Assembly (NCBI GenBank): GCA_003516705.1
Contig: DPCJ01000081.1
Span: forward strand, 1 to 14,221
Direction: 5' to 3'
Origin: Prolixibacteraceae bacterium
GTDB taxonomy: Bacteria > Bacteroidota > Bacteroidia > Bacteroidales > Prolixibacteraceae
DNA: 14,221 nucleotides
This document shows, piece by piece, positions 1 to 6,376 of this stretch. The position numbers and the translations under genes were made by a program. The notes below the pieces were generated by a model. The model saw only the letters and a list, made by a program, of their open reading frames with translations. It did no database searches and was not told where the DNA came from. The first letter of the stretch is position 1, and the number at the start of each line of letters is the position of its first letter.

Positions 1-1160
1 AATCTATCCGGATTTTTAAAAAGTATAATGAGCATGCCCAGGCCGGTGATGCATTATATGCTATTGGTGTTACCTACAAACAACTCGGGAAGCCAGAAGA
101 AGCTATCGGTTATTTAACAGAAGCTCTTGAGTTAAGCAAAAAATACAATATCGGAGGTATTCACTGGGTTTATGAAACGCTGGCCGAAGCCTATTACGAC
201 GCAGGCAATTACAAACAATCGCGCGATTTATATGTGAGGTTTATCAATACCCGTGATTCGGTGTTGAACCTGGAAAAATCGCGAATGATACTTGATATGG
301 AAAACAAATACCAGGCTGCGAAGAAGCAAAATGAAATAGAAAAACTTACCCTTGTAAAAAGCCGGCGAACTCTCGTTATTTATGAACTGATGGCAGTTGT
401 TTTGCTGCTCCTGATAGCCGGGTTTGCCTTTTTCAGAAACATAAGGTCGAAGAAGATAATAGCCGACCAGAAACTGGAAATCAGGGAAAAACAATTGCTC
501 GAACTCGAAAAGGAAAAGCAACTGATTGCTACCCGCTCGCTGCTGGCAGGCGAGGAAATAGAAAGAACCCGACTTGCCGGCGACCTGCACGACGGACTGG
601 GTGGACTGCTTACAGGTGTGAAACTAAAACTATCTTCAATGAAAGAAAATTCGATAATTACAAGCGAAAACCTGGCTCATTTTAATCATGCGCTTAACCT
701 GCTTGATACTTCGATTGCCGAAATGCGGCGTGTTGCCCACAACCTGATGCCCGAAACCCTTATGCATTACGGGTTGCAGACTGCTTTAGCCGATTTTATC
801 AGGCAAGTGGAACCTGAAGGACTGCCGGTTGTCAGTTTTAATTCGTTTGGCGAAAACCTCAGGTTCGAAAAAGAACTTGAAATTACTGTTTACCGCATAG
901 CACAGGAACTTGTAAACAATGCACTGAAACATGCCAATGCAAAACAAATTGAAGTACAGCTTTTTACTGAAAAGGGCAGGGTAAGTTTACAAGTGATTGA
1001 CAATGGTGTCGGGTTCAACCCAAATATGGCAAGCGGACAAACCGCTGGAAAAGGGCTTAAAAATATCAACGACAGGATTACAGCTTTTAACGGGCATTTA
1101 GAAATCATAAGCGAACCGGGAAAAGGTACCGAGTGTACATTGGAATTTTTAATATCTTAG
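1..1160 (+). CDS. TPR-containing membrane sensor histidine kinase (HisKA_3/HPK7 type), 5' end outside window
   Basis: Only the 3' part of the gene is present: the reading frame is open from position 3 with no convincing start, so the protein begins upstream. The first ~75 visible residues have tetratricopeptide-repeat character (ALYAIGVTYKQLGKPEEAI, then WVYETLAEAYYDAGNYKQS). One transmembrane helix follows (LVIYELMAVVLLLLIAGFAFF, within about 410-440), then a charged coiled-coil linker. The dimerisation and phosphoacceptor helix contains ERTRLAGDLHDGLGG, with the likely phosphorylated His at 588-590. The ATPase domain shows ELVNNALKHA, DNGVGF and GKGLKNINDRI, the N, D and G boxes of this kinase class. 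In related Bacteroidota proteins the TPRs lie outside the membrane and sense an unknown input. The next gene, 30 bases downstream, is a NarL-type regulator and the probable partner. Kinase class is near certain; the signal cannot be read. Confidence 0.93.
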   Translation, partial: SIRIFKKYNEHAQAGDALYAIGVTYKQLGKPEEAIGYLTEALELSKKYNIGGIHWVYETLAEAYYDAGNYKQSRDLYVRFINTRDSVLNLEKSRMILDMENKYQAAKKQNEIEKLTLVKSRRTLVIYELMAVVLLLLIAGFAFFRNIRSKKIIADQKLEIREKQLLELEKEKQLIATRSLLAGEEIERTRLAGDLHDGLGGLLTGVKLKLSSMKENSIITSENLAHFNHALNLLDTSIAEMRRVAHNLMPETLMHYGLQTALADFIRQVEPEGLPVVSFNSFGENLRFEKELEITVYRIAQELVNNALKHANAKQIEVQLFTEKGRVSLQVIDNGVGFNPNMASGQTAGKGLKNINDRITAFNGHLEIISEPGKGTECTLEFLIS

Positions 1161-1190
1161 GCGGTAACTTATTTTTTAAGTCCGTTGCCG

Positions 1191-1820
1191 ATGCCAAAAC
1201 AGATTCTTATTGTTGAAGATCACCCGATTGTAAGCGAAAGCCTGTTGCGGCTTTTCAGCGATTCGTCATTAAATATAAACTGCGTGGCAGCTGCCAACGG
1301 AATCAAAGGACTTGCTTTTCTGAATGGAAACTCATTCGACCTTATTATTCTCGATATTCATTTACCCGACATCAGCGGGGTTGAGTTCTGCAAAATTGCA
1401 AAATCAAGGTTTCCGGGAATTAAAATTGTTGCGGTAACTACGCTTGCACAGCGGCATATTGTTGAACAGATGCTTGATGCAGGGGTTGATGGTTTTATAC
1501 TGAAAACTTCGGATACTGAAGATATTGTGAACGGAGTATTGCAGGTACTTAAAACAGGGCAACTTTACCTCGGAAAAGGGGTGAAAGAACTAATCAAAGG
1601 CATTTCGGTAAACAACAGCGACTTGCCCATGATAACAAGGCGCGAAAGTGAAATTCTGAAATTGATTGCCGACGGGCTTACCAACCAGGAAATCGCCGAG
1701 AAATTGTTTATCAGCCCGCTCACGGTTGATACGCACCGCAAAAACCTGCTGCTTAAATTCAGTGCCCGGAATACGGCAATTTTGATTAAAACAGCTGTTT
1801 CGAAAGGGTACATCAGTTAA
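1191..1820 (+). CDS. NarL/FixJ-family response regulator
   Basis: This is a two-domain DNA-binding response regulator of 209 residues. The receiver domain has the acidic pair in LIVEDHP (Glu9, Asp10), the phosphoacceptor Asp55 in LIILDIHLPD, the switch Thr in VVAVTT and the conserved Lys in FILKTSD. The C-terminal LuxR-type helix-turn-helix reads TRRESEILKLIADGLTNQEI, followed by the recognition helix region SPLTVDTHRKNLL. An in-frame TTG lies two codons earlier at 1185, but the ATG at 1191 gives the usual MPKQILIVEDH start, so it was chosen. The gene starts 30 bases after the TPR kinase and is very likely its output partner. Targets cannot be deduced from the window. Confidence 0.94.
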   Translation: MPKQILIVEDHPIVSESLLRLFSDSSLNINCVAAANGIKGLAFLNGNSFDLIILDIHLPDISGVEFCKIAKSRFPGIKIVAVTTLAQRHIVEQMLDAGVDGFILKTSDTEDIVNGVLQVLKTGQLYLGKGVKELIKGISVNNSDLPMITRRESEILKLIADGLTNQEIAEKLFISPLTVDTHRKNLLLKFSARNTAILIKTAVSKGYIS

Positions 1821-1877
1821 GTATGAAACCTTTTTGAATATGAACCTGTTATGTTGCTAAAATCGTAGAGTTTAAAA

Positions 1878-2339
1878 ATGAGAAGCGAAGCACAAACCGT
1901 TGAAGACTATATCAAACAATTGCCGGAAGACAGACAGGAGGCTATCTCGAAATTGCGCAACGTAATTAAAACAAACCTGCCGGATGGTTTTCAGGAAGAA
2001 ATGAGTTACGGAATGATTGGCTTTGTAGTGCCAAAAACGCTTTACCCTGCTGGTTATCATTGTACTCCCGGGTTACCGCTGCCTTTTATGAATATTGCCT
2101 CGCAAAAGAATTTTACTGCTATTTACCACATGGCAGTTTATGCCGATAAAGAACTAAACGATTGGTTTACTGCTGAATATCCGAAATACACAAAAGCCCG
2201 GCTCGATATGGGCAAAAGCTGCATCAGGTTTAAAAAAACAACAGACATTCCGTTTGAACTTATTGGCGAACTTGCTTCGAAAATAACTCCGGAGCAGTGG
2301 ATTGCGATGTATGAAGCAACGTTTAAGCCGAAAAAGTAA
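1878..2339 (+). CDS. DUF1801 domain protein (YdhG-like fold)
   Basis: This protein of 153 residues has no signal peptide or membrane segment, so it should be cytoplasmic. It resembles the DUF1801/YdhG-like family: an N-terminal helix (TVEDYIKQLPEDRQEAISKL), then a motif with EEMSYGMIGF, a central strand region around NFTAIYHMAVYAD, and a C-terminal segment with ARLDMGKSCIRFKK followed by a helix. The length is typical. The family folds like frataxin/CyaY, but its biochemical role is not established and none is claimed here. It lies 57 bases after the response regulator on the same strand and could be cotranscribed with it, although nothing functional links them. The next 276 bases hold an inverted-repeat element rather than another gene. 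Confidence 0.85.
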   Translation: MRSEAQTVEDYIKQLPEDRQEAISKLRNVIKTNLPDGFQEEMSYGMIGFVVPKTLYPAGYHCTPGLPLPFMNIASQKNFTAIYHMAVYADKELNDWFTAEYPKYTKARLDMGKSCIRFKKTTDIPFELIGELASKITPEQWIAMYEATFKPKK

Positions 2340-2341
2340 AG

Positions 2342-2361
2342 GGAGATTGATGGAGATTGAT
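2342..2361. repeat. Tandem 10-bp direct repeat
   Basis: Two perfect adjacent copies of GGAGATTGAT lie directly after the DUF1801 stop codon. The repeat is non-coding. It looks like a simple slippage duplication next to the inverted-repeat element that follows; no function is proposed. Confidence 0.7.
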
Positions 2362-2383
2362 AGTGATTAGTTGTCAGTGTTGC

Positions 2384-2580
2384 CCGGTTAAAAAGTAATT
2401 TAAAAATGAGATTCTTCACTTCATTTCATTACGTTCAGAGTGACATCAAGTTAGGTTGGTGCAGGCATTTGGGAGGGTTGGTTTTGCGGCGAAGCCGCAA
2501 AACCAACCCTCCCAAATGCAAAAGTATCCAAGAACCTGACATTCCGATGCGAAGCGAGGAATCTCATAAAATTAACCGGA
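2384..2580. repeat. Inverted-repeat intergenic element with perfect 26-bp hairpin (REP/MITE-like)
   Basis: The core at 2465-2519 is a perfect 26-bp inverted repeat around a 3-base GAA loop; the left arm starts GCATTTGGGAGG and ends GTTTTGCGGC. Outer inverted repeats continue more loosely. ATGAGATTCTTCACTTC (2406-2422) matches the reverse complement of 2551-2567 at 15 of 17 positions, and CCGGTTAA at about 2384-2391 is mirrored by TTAACCGG at 2572-2579. The nested symmetry over roughly 197 bp suggests a non-autonomous repeat element or a dispersed REP-type sequence, not a simple terminator. It has no obvious protein product, although one frame stays open through it into the downstream gene. 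No transposase is nearby. Copy number elsewhere in the genome would decide its nature. Confidence 0.7.
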
Positions 2581-2615
2581 CAGTATTGATTGGTTGTTTG
2601 AAAAATGAAACTGGA

Positions 2616-3047
2616 ATGAAACGAATTTTGATTTCGATATTAATACTAATACCAGTCTGGGGATTTGCTCAGCCATTTCCCGATGTTTTTGCGGGTACCT
2701 GGTGCGACTCAATTCACGGAATTTACGAACATTGGGATAAAACCGGCGACCAGCAACTCAAAGGCTTTTCGTATGAAATGAAAAATGGCGAAAAGGTGAT
2801 TTCGGAATACATTGAAATTGCCATGCATGAAAGTAAAATGACTTATACTGCTTCGGTAAAAAAACAGAACAACGAAAAACCTGTGAGTTTTGTGCTCTCG
2901 GCCACCGACAGCATTTACACCTTCGTAAATCCTGCCCACGATTTCCCCACTTACATCCGCTACAAGGTCATTTCATCCAGCTACATACAGGCAACAGTTG
3001 GCAATGCCAGCCGCAGTTTTATACTCAACTACCATCGGATTGATTAA
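2616..3047 (+). CDS. Small exported DUF6265-like protein
   Basis: This is a protein of 143 residues with a clear signal peptide (MKRILISILILIPVWGFAQ, cleavage probably near residue 19), so it should be exported to the periplasm or beyond. The mature part has the pattern of the DUF6265 family: GTW (27-29), EHW (38-40), a middle region with YIEIAMHESKMTYTA, then NPAHDFPTYIRY (105-116) and a C-terminal strand. The frame is open from 2406, but those 70 extra codons run through an inverted-repeat element and resemble nothing; the ATG at 2616, directly before the signal peptide, is the credible start. The stop is 11 bases from corA, so the two are probably cotranscribed. The family has no established activity. 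Confidence 0.83.
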   Translation: MKRILISILILIPVWGFAQPFPDVFAGTWCDSIHGIYEHWDKTGDQQLKGFSYEMKNGEKVISEYIEIAMHESKMTYTASVKKQNNEKPVSFVLSATDSIYTFVNPAHDFPTYIRYKVISSSYIQATVGNASRSFILNYHRID

Positions 3048-3058
3048 ATAACAGTCAC

Positions 3059-4126
3059 ATGCGCCGAAAAAAACAAAAACGTAAATCGAAACTGGGACTT
3101 CCGCCCGGATCGCTGGTGTTCACCGGCGAACAAAAAATGGAGCAGGTTGATATTTCGGTTTTTAACTATTCCGAAGCTACTTTTCGGGAGTTACGCCCAA
3201 AATCAACCGATGAGATTCTGGAGTTAATCAAAAGTTCCACCGGCGTAATCTGGATTAACATTGACGGGCTGCACGAGGAAAAGTCGATTGAAAGGTTGTG
3301 CACTTTTCTCGATATTCATAAACTTACGATGGAGGACATTGTAAACGTGAGCCAGCGTCCAAAACTCGAAGAATATCCGAAATATGTACATTCTGTAATT
3401 AAAGATATTACTTACAATGCTGAAGGAGAATATTTTGAGTACGAACAAATCAGTTTTTTACTCAAAGAGAATATCCTCATTACTTTTCAGGAACGGTCGG
3501 GCGATGTTTTTGATGGGGTACGCAAACGCATTCGCGAAGGAATCGGATTTGTACGTAAACGAGGGGCCGACTACCTGATGTACGCTCTGCTCGATATGGT
3601 TGTGGACAACTATTTTGTGATTCTCGAAAACTTTGGCGAAAAACTGGAAGATCTTGAGACCGAATTGTTGGAAAACCCGGATAAAAACTCGCTGACAAAA
3701 CTACACAATATCCGCCGCGAAACACTCGGACTGCGCCGCACGGTTTACCCGCTGCGCGAAATGGTGGCTGCATTCGATAAACTCGACGAGCCGCTTTTTA
3801 GTCATAGCAATAAGGTTTTTACCCGCGACCTTTACGACCACACCATTAAAGTAATTGAAACGGTGGAAATTTTCCGCGATATGACTTCGAGTTTGCTCGA
3901 TTTGTACATCAACAGCGTATCCAACAAAATGAACGAAGTGATGAAAGTGCTTACCATTATGACTTCCATTTTTATCCCGCTTTCGTTTATTGCAGGAGTT
4001 TACGGTATGAATTTCCAAAACATGCCCGAACTGGATTATAAATACGGCTACTTCATTGTTTTGGGCGTGATGGCGCTGGTGTTTGTCGGGATCATTCTTT
4101 ACCTGAAACGGCGGAAATGGTTGTAA
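3059..4126 (+). CDS. corA: CorA-family magnesium/divalent cation transporter
   Basis: This inner-membrane divalent metal channel has 355 residues, a normal length for CorA. A long cytoplasmic N-terminal domain carries MEDIVNVSQRPKLEEYPKY (91-109), a conserved stretch of the family, followed by the long stalk helix and two C-terminal membrane helices (about 298-314 and 330-349). The signature YGMNF lies at 315-319, with Gly-Met-Asn at 316-318 at the end of the first helix, where it forms the selectivity entrance in CorA pentamers. The C-terminal tail is basic (KRRKWL), as expected for the cytoplasmic side. The very basic N-terminus (RRKKQKRKSK) is a small extension. Mg2+ is the likely main substrate; Co2+, Ni2+ or Zn2+ cannot be excluded. 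A terminator follows directly. Confidence 0.95.
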   Translation: MRRKKQKRKSKLGLPPGSLVFTGEQKMEQVDISVFNYSEATFRELRPKSTDEILELIKSSTGVIWINIDGLHEEKSIERLCTFLDIHKLTMEDIVNVSQRPKLEEYPKYVHSVIKDITYNAEGEYFEYEQISFLLKENILITFQERSGDVFDGVRKRIREGIGFVRKRGADYLMYALLDMVVDNYFVILENFGEKLEDLETELLENPDKNSLTKLHNIRRETLGLRRTVYPLREMVAAFDKLDEPLFSHSNKVFTRDLYDHTIKVIETVEIFRDMTSSLLDLYINSVSNKMNEVMKVLTIMTSIFIPLSFIAGVYGMNFQNMPELDYKYGYFIVLGVMALVFVGIILYLKRRKWL

Positions 4127-4141
4127 GAAGCAGAGGATAAG

Positions 4142-4174
4142 AATAAAGCCCGGTTTTGCCAGGCTTTATTTTTT
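4142..4174 (+). terminator. Rho-independent terminator after corA
   Basis: The arms AATAAAGCC (4142-4150) and GGCTTTATT (4162-4170) form a perfect 9-bp stem around an 11-base loop, with a run of T to 4174. It lies 16 bases after the corA stop. The complementary strand carries a partly T-rich tail as well, so it may also end transcripts of the convergent M56 gene, whose stop codon is at 4186. Confidence 0.82.
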
Positions 4175-4185
4175 AGTCTTACAAT

Positions 4186-5700
4186 TTATAACCGCATATT
4201 TTTAGGTTCCATTACAGATATCCGAATTGGAAGCATTTGATTGATTATTCTTTTTTCATCTGTTGATAAGGCAAAATAATCCTTATTGAAATTCGCTGCT
4301 GCCAGTTTCTCAAGTTGCTCCAGATGAACTTTTCCAATTGAACGAAGTAATTGATCAATGAAATTTTTATCAGTATCAATATCATATTGCAAAGTAATAA
4401 CACCATTGGAGATTTTTACATTTCCAACATATGGTAAGTTTTTCTCCTCCAATTCAGGTCCTTTCTTGACCGATACAAAAGGAGGATTACCATTTAGAAA
4501 TTTTTCTACGCCAACTAACAGTTCATCTTGATTTGCTCTTGAATTACAAGCCATTATCTCATTTTTCCGGTTCACCAATATGGTTAGAATATTAGTCATT
4601 GGAATGGGCTTGCCATGTTTCGCTTTATCATATTTTGTTAATCCGGACATAGAACTTCCGGGAGGAGGAGGCGCTAATTCTGCTACTTCAGTAATTAAAC
4701 CTCCGTTTATTTTTGAGAGGTTTTCCTTGTTCCAGTTATCCAGCCAAATTTCAGAGCTATCTTTTTGAGAGATAATGGACGGGACAAATTCACTTATTTC
4801 ATTAGGAATCATTTCTGGTTGCGAGAATGCCTGTAGCAGTATCAACGCAACAGGAAAGAAAAACATCAGTTTCATTCCTGTCCATCGGTTTAAATTTTTC
4901 TTTTTCATCATTTTAATTCGTTTTAAAATTGGTTTTTGTGTAAAATGGTTTGCCATGGCAAAACGTCTTTCGCCAACAGCTTTTTCAATCACCAACAGTT
5001 GGTATTTTGCAGCATCGATGCCTTTGTTCAGAACGGCCTGGTCGGCCTGGTATTCGTGGATGAGTTTTAAATCGCGGCGAAGCAGCCACACAAATGGGTT
5101 AAACCAGTGCAGCGCGGTAAACAATTCGCAAATCACGAGGTCAACTGCATGAAAATGTTTGATATGCGCGTATTCGTGGGTAATTATCATCTCCCTGTTT
5201 TCGGTGTAATCTTTTTCTGAAATCACAATGTTTTTTAGAAACGAAAACGGGTGGATAAAATCTTTTACAACTGCCAGCATATAATTCTGAAAAGATTGTT
5301 TTTCAGCTTTTTGAATGATTTGAGCAACCCGAGCCAGTGAAACTGCAAGGCGGGTTAACAACAAAATGATGGCAAACAAATAAATCAACAAAACAGAATT
5401 TATTTCCAGCGAATTTGTTGGCTGAACAGTTTGAATCTCCCCAGAAACTACAGGCAGTGGATTATTGAAAACCGGCGTTTCTATTATTTGCCTGAAAACC
5501 TCAATCTGCGGAATTACGCTATTTTCCTGCAAAACAGGAACTTCAGCCAATGGAAGTATGGCTGATGTAATCAGAATTCCCAGCAAAACAAACCGGTTTA
5601 CCGTGTGCATTTTATCGCGGCTCACAGCCAGTTTAAACACAATGTAAAACAGCGCCAGACTGATTGTCGATTTCAGCAGGTATTCAAAAAACGGGTTCAT
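4186..5700 (-). CDS. BlaR1-like M56 membrane metallopeptidase with ExbD-like C-terminal domain
   Basis: This is an integral membrane zinc protease of the M56 (BlaR1/MecR1) family, 504 residues long. Membrane helices are likely at about 10-26, 36-56, 101-122 and 276-294. The zinc site is HEYAH at 175-179, with a further acidic ligand in HEYQAD (Glu216/Asp220). In the family this protease domain responds to a signal and inactivates a BlaI-type repressor. There is no penicillin-binding sensor domain. After the last helix comes a proline-rich linker (LAPPPPGSS, 342-350) and a domain from about 368 to 504 that resembles the periplasmic part of Bacteroidota ExbD: TNILTILVNRKNEIM near its start and LPIRISVMEPKN at its end. 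The start codon overlaps the blaI stop as ATGA, so the two are translationally coupled. Protease assignment is firm; the ExbD resemblance is read by eye. Confidence 0.92.
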   Translation of the reverse strand: MNPFFEYLLKSTISLALFYIVFKLAVSRDKMHTVNRFVLLGILITSAILPLAEVPVLQENSVIPQIEVFRQIIETPVFNNPLPVVSGEIQTVQPTNSLEINSVLLIYLFAIILLLTRLAVSLARVAQIIQKAEKQSFQNYMLAVVKDFIHPFSFLKNIVISEKDYTENREMIITHEYAHIKHFHAVDLVICELFTALHWFNPFVWLLRRDLKLIHEYQADQAVLNKGIDAAKYQLLVIEKAVGERRFAMANHFTQKPILKRIKMMKKKNLNRWTGMKLMFFFPVALILLQAFSQPEMIPNEISEFVPSIISQKDSSEIWLDNWNKENLSKINGGLITEVAELAPPPPGSSMSGLTKYDKAKHGKPIPMTNILTILVNRKNEIMACNSRANQDELLVGVEKFLNGNPPFVSVKKGPELEEKNLPYVGNVKISNGVITLQYDIDTDKNFIDQLLRSIGKVHLEQLEKLAAANFNKDYFALSTDEKRIINQMLPIRISVMEPKNMRL

Positions 5701-6068
5701 TGCGGGTTGTTTTTGTTGTTTTCAATTTCCTGAATGAGCTTTTTCAGTTCGTCAAGCGAGAGTTTCTGGTCTTCCACAAACAACGAAACCACGTTTTTGT
5801 ACGAGTTGTTAAAGTACTTTTTCACCACATTTCCCAAAGCGCCTTTCCGGTATTCTTCCTCACCAACAACGGGAAAATAGCGGTGTGTATTTCCAAACTG
5901 TTCGTGACCAATAAAACCTTTTTCCTCCAGAATGCGCACCATTGTTGAGAGTGTATTGTAATGCAGATTCTGGTCGGAATACAATTCTTTCAGCTCCTTC
6001 ACGAACATCGGGCCTTTTTCCCAGAACAGGTTCATGATTTCTTCTTCTTTTTGTGTCAGCTTTTTCAT
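5697..6068 (-). CDS. blaI: BlaI/MecI/CopY-family transcriptional repressor
   Basis: This winged-helix repressor has 123 residues, the normal size for BlaI/MecI. The N-terminal DNA-binding part reads LTQKEEEIMNLFWEKGPMFV, followed by the recognition region HYNTLSTMVRILEEKGFI and the wing around THRYFPVV. The C-terminal helices (SLFVEDQKLSLDELKKLIQE) form the dimerisation region, where family members are cut by the partner protease. The gene is first in a two-gene operon with the M56 protease and overlaps it by 4 bases (ATGA). Upstream lie a TATATTTG promoter element and an array of TAGTT/AACTA inverted repeats, as expected for autoregulation. The signal is unlikely to be a beta-lactam, because no beta-lactamase gene is near and the partner lacks the penicillin sensor. 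Other targets are unknown. Confidence 0.93.
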   Translation of the reverse strand: MKKLTQKEEEIMNLFWEKGPMFVKELKELYSDQNLHYNTLSTMVRILEEKGFIGHEQFGNTHRYFPVVGEEEYRKGALGNVVKKYFNNSYKNVVSLFVEDQKLSLDELKKLIQEIENNKNNPQ

Positions 6069-6081
6069 TTTTCAGATTTTT

Positions 6082-6101
6082 AGTACAGAGTAGTGAGTAC
6101 T
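6082..6101. promoter_or_regulatory. Additional inverted repeat AGTAC/GTACT in the blaI leader
   Basis: AGTAC at 6082-6086 and GTACT at 6097-6101 form a 5-bp inverted repeat 10 bases apart, between the promoter and the blaI start. It could be a further operator half-site pair or a weak leader hairpin. With 5-bp arms, chance is a real possibility. Confidence 0.3.
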
Positions 6102-6116
6102 TGTAAAACAACAAAG

Positions 6117-6124
6117 CAAATATA
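6117..6124 (-). promoter_or_regulatory. Bacteroidota-type -7 element of the blaI promoter
   Basis: On the - strand the sequence reads TATATTTG, a full match to the Bacteroidota -7 consensus TAnnTTTG. A TTTA (6146-6143) lies 18 bases upstream as a weak -33 element. Transcription would begin roughly 40 bases before the blaI start codon. The operator-like repeats overlap and flank it. Confidence 0.6.
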
Positions 6125-6182
6125 ACTATATTATTTAGTTTGTAAACTATTATATATAGTTAATTTACTAAAATATTTAGTT
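6124..6182. promoter_or_regulatory. Operator array for BlaI: TAGTT half-sites at 21-bp period
   Basis: TAGTTTGTAAACTA (6136-6149) is a perfect 6+2+6 palindrome. TAGTTAATTTACTA (6157-6170) is a near-perfect one. A third half-site TAGTT occurs at 6178-6182 without its mate. The three begin exactly 21 bases apart, two helical turns, which places bound dimers on one face of the DNA. A further AACTA (6124-6128) pairs with TAGTT at 6136. The first palindrome covers the putative -33 region. BlaI/MecI repressors bind dyads with TAC/GTA or similar cores; assignment to this BlaI is an inference from position. Confidence 0.62.
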
Positions 6183-6208
6183 TTTGCTGAAATTATTTGT
6201 AAATCGAA

Positions 6209-6264
6209 GGGTGACGCGGTTTGTAACCGCGTTAAAAACTGGCGGATTGGAATCCGCCACACCC
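6209..6264. repeat. Double-hairpin REP-like element
   Basis: Two adjacent perfect hairpins lie in this intergenic stretch: ACGCGGTT/AACCGCGT (6214-6221 and 6225-6232, loop TGT) and GGCGGATT/AATCCGCC (6241-6248 and 6251-6258, loop GG). They are enclosed by an outer pair GGGTG (6209-6213) and CACCC (6260-6264). The result is a compact cruciform-like structure, much more GC-rich than the surrounding AT-rich DNA. This is the usual look of dispersed REP sequences, but no second copy is in the window. Confidence 0.65.
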
Positions 6265-6313
6265 AATAAAAAAAGATGCCATCCGCATTTAATCAATTTA
6301 AACGGATGGCATC
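6265..6313 (-). terminator. Strong rho-independent terminator of the secreted propeller gene
   Basis: The arms GATGCCATCCG (6275-6285) and CGGATGGCATC (6303-6313) form a perfect 11-bp stem. On the - strand the stem is followed by TTTTTTTATT. It lies 63 bases after the stop of the large secreted protein gene and isolates it from blaI. Confidence 0.88.
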
Positions 6314-6376
6314 CTATGTTTTTATTCAGCAGGTGAACTTGAAGTCACCAGCTGAAAAATTAGCCAGAAGCCAGAT

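Noticed and set aside
1833..1856. TTTG...TATGTTG promoter before the DUF1801 gene
   Set aside because: The spacing between the two elements is only 13 bases, well short of the usual 19-21.
2406..2615. A 70-codon N-terminal extension of the DUF6265-like gene
   Set aside because: The frame is open, but the segment runs through an inverted-repeat element and precedes a clear signal peptide that starts at 2616; a signal peptide in mid-protein is implausible.
3480..4018. Antisense reading frames opposite corA
   Set aside because: They lie wholly inside a well-supported gene on the other strand, have low-complexity composition and resemble no family.
4186..6068. A beta-lactam resistance regulatory system
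   Set aside because: The BlaI and M56 protease families fit, but the protease lacks the C-terminal penicillin-binding domain and no beta-lactamase or PBP gene is nearby.
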